From: DAOTXN01 sp034435435
GTDB lineage: Bacteria; Chloroflexota; Anaerolineae; S140-20
Assembly (NCBI GenBank): GCA_034435435.1
Contig: DAOTXN010000112.1
Span: 1 to 17,984 of the forward strand
Reading direction: 5' to 3'
DNA length: 17,984 nt
Shown here: positions 13,427 to 17,984 of the stretch, piece by piece
Layout: every line of letters starts with the position of its first letter
Numbering within the stretch: the stretch's first letter is position 1
Translations under genes and position numbers: made by a program
Notes under the pieces: model-generated
What the model was told of the DNA's origin: nothing
What the model saw: only the letters and a program-made list of their open reading frames with translations
The model's database searches: none

Positions 13427-14401
13427 TCATCCCAACTCCGGTAGAGAATCTTCCGGCTGGAAAAACCGCATCACATTGGCCAGACTCGGTCCAGTCTGGG
13501 TAACCGAGAGCAGTGGCAAGGCCAGGTCCCGGATTTTGATCAAGACACCATATAAAGCTGCCTGGTCTTTGACCGGCCCGGCGAGAATGGTATCGCCTGT
13601 TTCGGTATGGGTCATGGACAGGTTATCGAACCAGTCACGCCAATGCGTAGGCAGATGCCCTTTGAACTTGATCTCGAAAACAGTAGCCTGAGGCGCACGC
13701 AGCAGTTGGGCCACCGGTTGCTGGGTCAGCAGCCGCCCCTGGCTGAGGATGGCCACCTCATCGCCCACATCTTCAATTGATTCCGGCTGGCGCGTGGCGA
13801 CAATCACGGTCTTTCCCTGAGCATGAGCCAGATTGAACAGCCAATTTTTCACCACAGAGACCGTCGAACTATCAAGGCCGGCCAGCGGTTCATCAAAAAT
13901 CACAATCGGTGGATCGGCCTGCATCGCGCAGACAAAGGTCACCAGGCGTTGCTGAGAGGGGGACAACTGGTGGACCGGGCAGTCCGGGAACTCCGACAAG
14001 TTTAGCTCGCTCATCAGCCTCTCCAGGCGTTGTTTGAGTTTTGTTGTGGGCCGAGTCATGGCCTGCGCCCGGTGAGCAAAATTTTCCCAAATCGAAAGCC
14101 GCCGGTTGATGGTCTCGACCCCGGCCATAACCAGGCCAATCTGGTCGGTCAAAGCCTTGTTACCGGGCGTCAGGATGTGGCCAAACACGGAAATGGTTCC
14201 CGTGGTGGGTTTCAGCCGACCGCTCATGAGTTCAACCAGGGTAGTTTTACCGGCGCCTTCGTTCCCCAGCAAGCCAAACACCCGGCCCTGAGGAATGGTC
14301 AGGCTGAGGTTGTCAATGGCCTTAAACGTTGAGCCGTCGCCGTTGTGATAGAGTTTGGTCAGTGCATTAAGCTCAAGAGATGGAGCGTTGATCTGATTCA
14401 T
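13427..14401 (-). CDS. Orphan ABC transporter ATP-binding protein with degenerate motifs
   Basis: A 324-residue ATPase of the ABC-2 exporter class. Walker A is GNEGAGKTT (46-54) and Walker B IVIFDEP (166-172) followed by LAGLD. The signature is LSPSQQR (146-152) in place of LSGGQ. The switch histidine is replaced: the expected TTH is ATR with Arg204. Residues about 235-324 form the C-terminal extension common in this class. ATG 14401 has AAAGGAAG 7-8 bases upstream; a GTG at 14440 would start inside the MITE terminus. The MITE lies 28 bases upstream of the ATG, between gene and promoter region. No permease gene is adjacent. It may work with a distant permease, or be impaired in ATP hydrolysis (inference). 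Confidence 0.82.
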   Translation of the reverse strand: MNQINAPSLELNALTKLYHNGDGSTFKAIDNLSLTIPQGRVFGLLGNEGAGKTTLVELMSGRLKPTTGTISVFGHILTPGNKALTDQIGLVMAGVETINRRLSIWENFAHRAQAMTRPTTKLKQRLERLMSELNLSEFPDCPVHQLSPSQQRLVTFVCAMQADPPIVIFDEPLAGLDSSTVSVVKNWLFNLAHAQGKTVIVATRQPESIEDVGDEVAILSQGRLLTQQPVAQLLRAPQATVFEIKFKGHLPTHWRDWFDNLSMTHTETGDTILAGPVKDQAALYGVLIKIRDLALPLLSVTQTGPSLANVMRFFQPEDSLPELG

Positions 14402-14428
14402 AAACCACTTCCTTTGATAGATGTGCTG

Positions 14429-14570
14429 GTAACTGCTCACCCTGGTAGCTCTTTGGACAAGATTTACAGGATTTACAGGATTTTTCCACGAATTCCATCC
14501 TGTGAATCTTGTGAATCCTGTCGAATGGCTTTGGGTTTGCCGCTTTTACGCGTTTGGGCTGAGCAGTTAC
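14429..14570. mobile_element. Complete 142-bp MITE with 9-bp target site duplication
   Basis: The termini GTAACTGCTCA (14429-14439) and TGAGCAGTTAC (14560-14570) are perfect 11-bp inverted repeats. The flanks GATGTGCTG at 14420-14428 and at 14571-14579 are identical, a 9-bp target site duplication that marks transposition. The interior is non-coding and self-complementary (GATTTACAGG twice, then ATCCTGTGAATC-type words). It matches copy 1 at 131 of 133 aligned bases. The element must be mobilised by a transposase encoded elsewhere. It sits in the 5' region of the orphan ABC ATPase gene. Confidence 0.92.
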
Positions 14571-14709
14571 GATGTGCTGACTTAAATTCACAAGTGATAT
14601 ATCAAGACAATAAGGGTGTAAAAGTACTACAAATTGTAGAAGAAATGCCATCTCTTCTATTTCGCAACAGGTCTAATGGATATGCCAGGTACTAGAGTAA
14701 ACCCTCAGC

Positions 14710-15435
14710 TCAAAAGGCCGGATTGCGCCTGGCCCGTTGGTAGAGCAGCTCTTGCCGCTCAGCAATAGACGGTTGGGGATACAGGAGCATGACAAGCTGG
14801 GTCAAAATCAGCCCGAACACAAAGCCACCGATGTGGGCGAAAAAGGCTACCCCGCCGGTACTCGTCTGGACCCCCAAAGAGGCCGCGCCATTGAAAAATT
14901 GCACCAGGAACCACAAGCCCAGCACCAGCCAGGCCGGCCAATTTACCCAGAAGCTAACGGAGCGCAGCGGCACAATGCCCTCGACCCGCACACCGGGGAA
15001 GAGGATGAAGTAGCTGCCCAACACCCCGGCAATCGCGCCGCTGGCCCCCACCTGGACAATCGTCGAAGTCGGGTCAATGGCGACCTGGGCCACGGTGGCG
15101 GCAAAGCCACTGCCAAAATAGAGCACCAGATACACGATCCGGCCCAGGCGGTCTTCGACATTATCGCCGAACAGATACAGGTAGAGCATATTGCCCAGCA
15201 GATGGCTCCACCCAGCGTGGAAGAACATGCTGCGGATCACCCTCAGGATGGATTGCAGCGAGAAAGGATCCGCCGACACGTTGGCCGGCACCACGGACAG
15301 GCTGGTCAAAGCCGCTTCAAGTTGAGCCGGCGACAGGCTCAACTCCCAGAAAAACACCAGGACATTGATGACGATGATGGCATAGGTCAGAAAGGGAAAA
15401 CGACGGGTTGGGTTCAGATCTTTTAAGGGTAACAC
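14710..15435 (-). CDS. Rhomboid-family intramembrane serine protease
   Basis: A 241-residue membrane protein with six or more hydrophobic helices. The catalytic Ser132 is in GASG (130-133) and the catalytic His201 in FFAHIGGFVFG. The HAGWSHLLGNMLYLYLFG segment (73-90) carries the conserved His and Asn of the oxyanion region. The N-terminus MLPLKDLNPTRRFPFLTYAI matches the standard start of this subgroup, supporting GTG 15435, which has AAGGAG about 9 bases upstream. The protein cleaves transmembrane segments of unidentified substrates. A 70-codon open frame on the same strand ends 10 bases inside this gene, so translation may be coupled. Confidence 0.9.
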   Translation of the reverse strand: MLPLKDLNPTRRFPFLTYAIIVINVLVFFWELSLSPAQLEAALTSLSVVPANVSADPFSLQSILRVIRSMFFHAGWSHLLGNMLYLYLFGDNVEDRLGRIVYLVLYFGSGFAATVAQVAIDPTSTIVQVGASGAIAGVLGSYFILFPGVRVEGIVPLRSVSFWVNWPAWLVLGLWFLVQFFNGAASLGVQTSTGGVAFFAHIGGFVFGLILTQLVMLLYPQPSIAERQELLYQRARRNPAF

Positions 15436-15635
15436 CTCTTATTTCTCCTTTTTTCAAACAGATCGTCAATTTTTTTCTTTGATAATTTTTTTCTGCGACG
15501 GTCGTATTTTATTTTGTCTATAGTCACTGCCTTTTCTAACCTGATATGGCTCTTTGACTTAAATTCTGCACGTGCGGCTTCGGCCTCTTTCAGGTCTTCT
15601 TTGGCCGCAGTTGAGCGCGCTCTGATAGCTCCTGT
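15423..15635 (-). other. Open, strongly charged reading frame between two genes (uncertain)
   Basis: This 70-codon open frame runs from inside the 3' end of the AI-2E-family gene to 10 bases inside the rhomboid gene. Its product would be Lys/Arg/Glu-rich and coiled-coil-like: KEDLKEAEAARAEFKSK, later KYDRRRKKLSKKKIDDLF. It has no ATG; the only in-frame GTG lies midway. It could be a frame-shifted C-terminal tail of the upstream protein, a short gene with an unusual start, or chance in an A-rich leader. Confidence 0.25.
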
Positions 15636-16771
15636 TCAGTTTCTCGCAGCCTACTTTGGCCCAAATGCATGCGACCTGCCGCATCTACGACAATTTCAAT
15701 TTTGTCAGCGCGCAGCCCCAGGATGTCATAGCTGTAAATTTCACGAATCAGGACGACCAGCACCAGCAAGAGGGGCACCGCCAACAAGAGGCCAAGCCCG
15801 CCAAAGAGCGCCGCCGCGACCAATTGAAACAACAGCACGCCCCCAGAAGGAAGCTGGAGCTCCTCCCGGATCAGCATAGGGGTGATCACGTTGCTCTCCA
15901 GCAATTGGATGGCCAGGTAGGCCGGGATGGCCCACAGCATAAGCGACGGGTCGGTGGCCATCGTAAAAACGAAAATCGGGATCAAGGGCAGAAAGGCGCC
16001 CAGGTTGGGAATAAAGGTGGCCACACCGGAAAACACGGCGATAATCGGCGCGTAGGGTACGCCCAAAAAAAGGCCCAAAACGAGCCAGACCAGGCTGACG
16101 GTAATGCTGACCGACAGAAACTGGGTCTTGATCCAATGGGTCAGGCTGCGATACAGTTCGCTCCAGAGGTCCAACAGCCGGGTATGGTAGGCGGCCGGCG
16201 TTAGATAGAGGCTGATCTGCACATAGCTGAGCGGATCGCTGAGAAAAAAGATGGCCATAAAAATCACCAGGGCCACATTGGCCAGCAGGCTGGCAAAGAC
16301 ACCCATGCCCTCCAAAATGGGGGTGAAGGAAAAGCCGGTGGTGAACAACTGGCGCAGGGTGTCGCTGAAGGCGGTGTCACCAGTTTGATTGAGGCTGACT
16401 ATGCTGAAGGGAGGTAGCATCTGGGTGAGCAAGTCGTTACCGGTGCGCCACGCTTCATAGTGCTGGCCAATCTCTTGCCACATCTGAGGCAGTTCGGCCA
16501 GCACCGTCCCGGTTTCACTGATGATAGTCGGCACAATCCATAGGATTAAGAAGATAGCCAGCAACAGTACAGCTGTAGCAGATAAAAGAGTGGACAGGCT
16601 GCGCCGCAGCCCATGCCGTTGCAACCAATGCGCCGGGATACTGATACCTACGGCAACGACCACGGCCGCAAAGCCCAGGAGCCAGATCGAGCGCAAATAC
16701 CACAGGCTCAAGAGCAGAAGGACGGCGACCACCACGATCATCAGCCGTTTGAGGAAGGTATAGGTGGACAT
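15590..16771 (-). CDS. AI-2E/PerM family (UPF0118) transporter
   Basis: A 393-residue polytopic membrane protein with about eight hydrophobic helices: a pair at the N-terminus (about 9-50), one near 63-85, and a C-terminal cluster from about 190 on. Conserved family segments are GVATFIPNLGAFLPLIPI and LLESNVITPMLI. Members include TqsA (AI-2 export) and sodium/proton antiporters, so the substrate is open. ATG 16771 is chosen because GGAAGAG precedes it by 6 bases and the protein then starts directly at the first membrane helix. An in-frame start at 16999 would add 76 unrelated residues translated through a hairpin terminator. Its stop lies in a different frame from the charged open frame that follows. 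Confidence 0.85.
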   Translation of the reverse strand: MSTYTFLKRLMIVVVAVLLLLSLWYLRSIWLLGFAAVVVAVGISIPAHWLQRHGLRRSLSTLLSATAVLLLAIFLILWIVPTIISETGTVLAELPQMWQEIGQHYEAWRTGNDLLTQMLPPFSIVSLNQTGDTAFSDTLRQLFTTGFSFTPILEGMGVFASLLANVALVIFMAIFFLSDPLSYVQISLYLTPAAYHTRLLDLWSELYRSLTHWIKTQFLSVSITVSLVWLVLGLFLGVPYAPIIAVFSGVATFIPNLGAFLPLIPIFVFTMATDPSLMLWAIPAYLAIQLLESNVITPMLIREELQLPSGGVLLFQLVAAALFGGLGLLLAVPLLLVLVVLIREIYSYDILGLRADKIEIVVDAAGRMHLGQSRLRETEQELSERAQLRPKKT

Positions 16772-16857
16772 GATTTCTCTTCCGCTAGAATAACTGGGTT
16801 GCTTATTCAAGACTTGGCCCTCACTTAAATATACTTCACTTCGCAGTTTGCCGAGCC

Positions 16858-16887
16858 AAGCAGGTGGAGGAAGACCTCCACCTGCTT
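16858..16887 (-). terminator. Hairpin between the DUF1269 and AI-2E genes
   Basis: AAGCAGGTGGAGG (16858-16870) and CCTCCACCTGCTT (16875-16887) form a perfect 13-bp stem with a 4-base loop. There is no long T run on either strand. It lies 59 bases after the DUF1269 stop and probably ends that transcript. Confidence 0.55.
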
Positions 16888-16946
16888 CAACATTCATCTC
16901 TGCCAAGTCCGGTCGAAGTTGGCCTGGATCAAGACTCAGCAGAGGC

Positions 16947-17747
16947 TCACCCTTGCATCGCTTCCTTGGTGAGTTCCCAGGCTTGGTGCAGCAGGTCACT
17001 GCGCCGCTTCTGGTCGGCCTTCAGCTCGGCGATGCGCGCCTCGATTTTGGCTTTCCGCCCGCCCTGCGCCTTGGCCGACTGCTCCTGCAAAGACTTGATC
17101 TTTGCCTCGGTCTCTTGCTGGCTGGTCTCGATCTTTGCCTTGATGCTGTCCTGCGTGGCTTGCAGCTTGGCTTGGGCCGCATCAATCTTCGCCTGGAGCT
17201 TGGCCTTGGCCTCTCCGGTCGCCTGGTTGTATTCGGCTTTTAGCTCGGCGGCCTCGGTCTTGAGCGCCATAACGTCCCGCTCGATCTGGGCGTCCTCGAT
17301 GTCCCCGCGCGTCCGGCGGAAGACGACCCCGCCTACGGCCTCCATGCGCTCATCAACCGGCAGCACCCACGCCTCCCAGACTTCGGCTACGACGGCCGCC
17401 TTGCCCGGCAGTAGAGATTGCCCGACCTCGTACAGAAAGTCCTCGCCGATCCCCAAGTTCGCCAGGTCGTAGATCATCCCGCCGAACATCCCGGCATAGG
17501 CGCCCAGCGCGACACCCACCGGCCCACCGAGCAGACCAAGCAAGCTCCCGGTGAGCAGGCCGACTCCCGTCCCGATAGGACCCTCATCGTCCGCCTGTTT
17601 GACGCTCATCTGCCCGCTGGCGTCTTTGGCGATCACAGCCTTGGCATAGAGCGTGATGCTGCCCTCATTATGCAAATCCTGGAGGGTCTTTGAGCCCTCG
17701 TAAGCCTTGTTTTCGTCGTCGAAGATGACGACCAGTATCTTATCCAT
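16947..17747 (-). CDS. DUF1269 protein with C-terminal coiled coil
   Basis: A 266-residue protein. Residues 1-160 match DUF1269: MDKILVVIFDDENKAYEGSK at the start, then a glycine-rich hydrophobic segment GTGVGLLTGSLLGLLGGPVG and on (about 57-97) that may form a membrane hairpin. Residues about 165-260 are a long, Lys/Glu/Ala/Gln-rich coiled coil (for example KAKLQAKIDAAQAKLQATQD). DUF1269 proteins are often stress-linked and resemble general-stress membrane proteins; the function is unknown. ATG 17747 has AAGGAG 8 bases upstream. The coiled coil is not part of the minimal family and may mediate assembly. Confidence 0.75.
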   Translation of the reverse strand: MDKILVVIFDDENKAYEGSKTLQDLHNEGSITLYAKAVIAKDASGQMSVKQADDEGPIGTGVGLLTGSLLGLLGGPVGVALGAYAGMFGGMIYDLANLGIGEDFLYEVGQSLLPGKAAVVAEVWEAWVLPVDERMEAVGGVVFRRTRGDIEDAQIERDVMALKTEAAELKAEYNQATGEAKAKLQAKIDAAQAKLQATQDSIKAKIETSQQETEAKIKSLQEQSAKAQGGRKAKIEARIAELKADQKRRSDLLHQAWELTKEAMQG

Positions 17748-17984
17748 TGTTAATCTCCTTTTTTGTAGTGTGTATATATTTAGGGTGTGCCCTATCAGAG
17801 AAGCGGTCTCCGTACCGTTGGTTGTTTGCGGTTGCTCAGGGTGGGCACGGCCAGAGGTTGATTGTGCCTCGAACCTCTGCCCTAAGCACCGTAAATGAGC
17901 GTTTCCCTGATCTGGTCACCTCCTTTCCTATCGCCTCGTCAGCCTTGCTGACTTGATTTGCCGGGTCAGCCTTAGCTGGCAGAT
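17748..17984. other. Upstream region of the DUF1269 gene with hairpins
   Basis: No gene is seen. CAGAGGTT (17852-17859) and AACCTCTG (17872-17879) form an 8-bp stem. Near the window end GTCAGC-CTT-GCTGAC (17938-17952) and a similar GTCAGCCTTAGCTGGC form two related small hairpins. On the minus strand AAAGGAGGTGACC (near 17918-17930) is a perfect Shine-Dalgarno-like word with no start codon at a suitable distance. Confidence 0.35.

Noticed and set aside
16772..16999. Long N-terminal extension of the AI-2E-family protein
   Set aside because: It would be translated through a 13-bp perfect hairpin and overlaps the DUF1269 gene; the membrane domain starts at the ATG at 16771.
17910..17935. Start of another minus-strand gene after AAAGGAGGTGACC
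   Set aside because: No ATG, GTG or TTG lies at a usable distance after this Shine-Dalgarno-like word, and frames there close quickly.

Overview
The window reads as an ordinary chromosomal segment of a GC-rich bacterium, most likely a member of the Chloroflexota (Anaerolineae/Caldilineae-like). This is inferred from the gene set: a DUF5995-like protein, a Ser/Thr kinase with a LuxR tail, CarD, a lone CpaF-type ATPase, a secreted beta-helix protein ending in a YLPLTVR-type tail, and AI-2E-like and DUF1269 proteins. Short dispersed repeats in the intergenic spaces fit too. No replication origin, rRNA, CRISPR array or intact insertion sequence is visible.

Layout. 1-650: the end of a small non-coding inverted-repeat element, a repeat-rich spacer, then a tRNA-Pro(CGG) with its own promoter and terminator. 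700-3703: a strong promoter, a 31-codon leader ORF with an excellent ribosome binding site, two near-identical intrinsic terminators, then a double-GNAT acetyltransferase and a two-gene ABC exporter; this looks like an attenuated, inducible detoxification/export operon. 3801-4879: a ring-cleaving dioxygenase and the stub of a coupled hydrolase gene. 4853-6260 (minus): a small unknown protein, a CarD-family regulator and a cold-shock protein whose leader contains an intrinsic terminator. 6274-7254: a divergent control region and a DUF5995-like gene. 7335-10456: a kinase/pseudo-histidine-kinase/LuxR fusion and a CpaF-like ATPase. 10579-12852: two overlapping small genes (DUF7718/DUF5647-like) and a secreted beta-helix protein. 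12853-14579: mobile-element debris around an orphan ABC ATPase, including a complete 142-bp MITE with a perfect 9-bp target duplication. 14710-17747 (minus): rhomboid protease, AI-2E-family transporter and a DUF1269 protein with a long coiled coil.

How the genes may work together. The GNAT/ABC operon and the dioxygenase both suggest handling of toxic small molecules. The kinase fusion is built to turn a Ser/Thr kinase signal directly into DNA binding. Several units appear to be controlled by premature termination, namely the GNAT operon, the cold-shock gene and perhaps the DUF5995 gene and CarD. The most notable observations are the kinase fusion with its lost phospho-acceptor histidine, the leader-peptide/tandem-terminator arrangement, the cold-shock leader terminator, and the MITE family whose termini recur six times in the window. 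Family assignments come from reading the sequence and recalling families; no searches were run.
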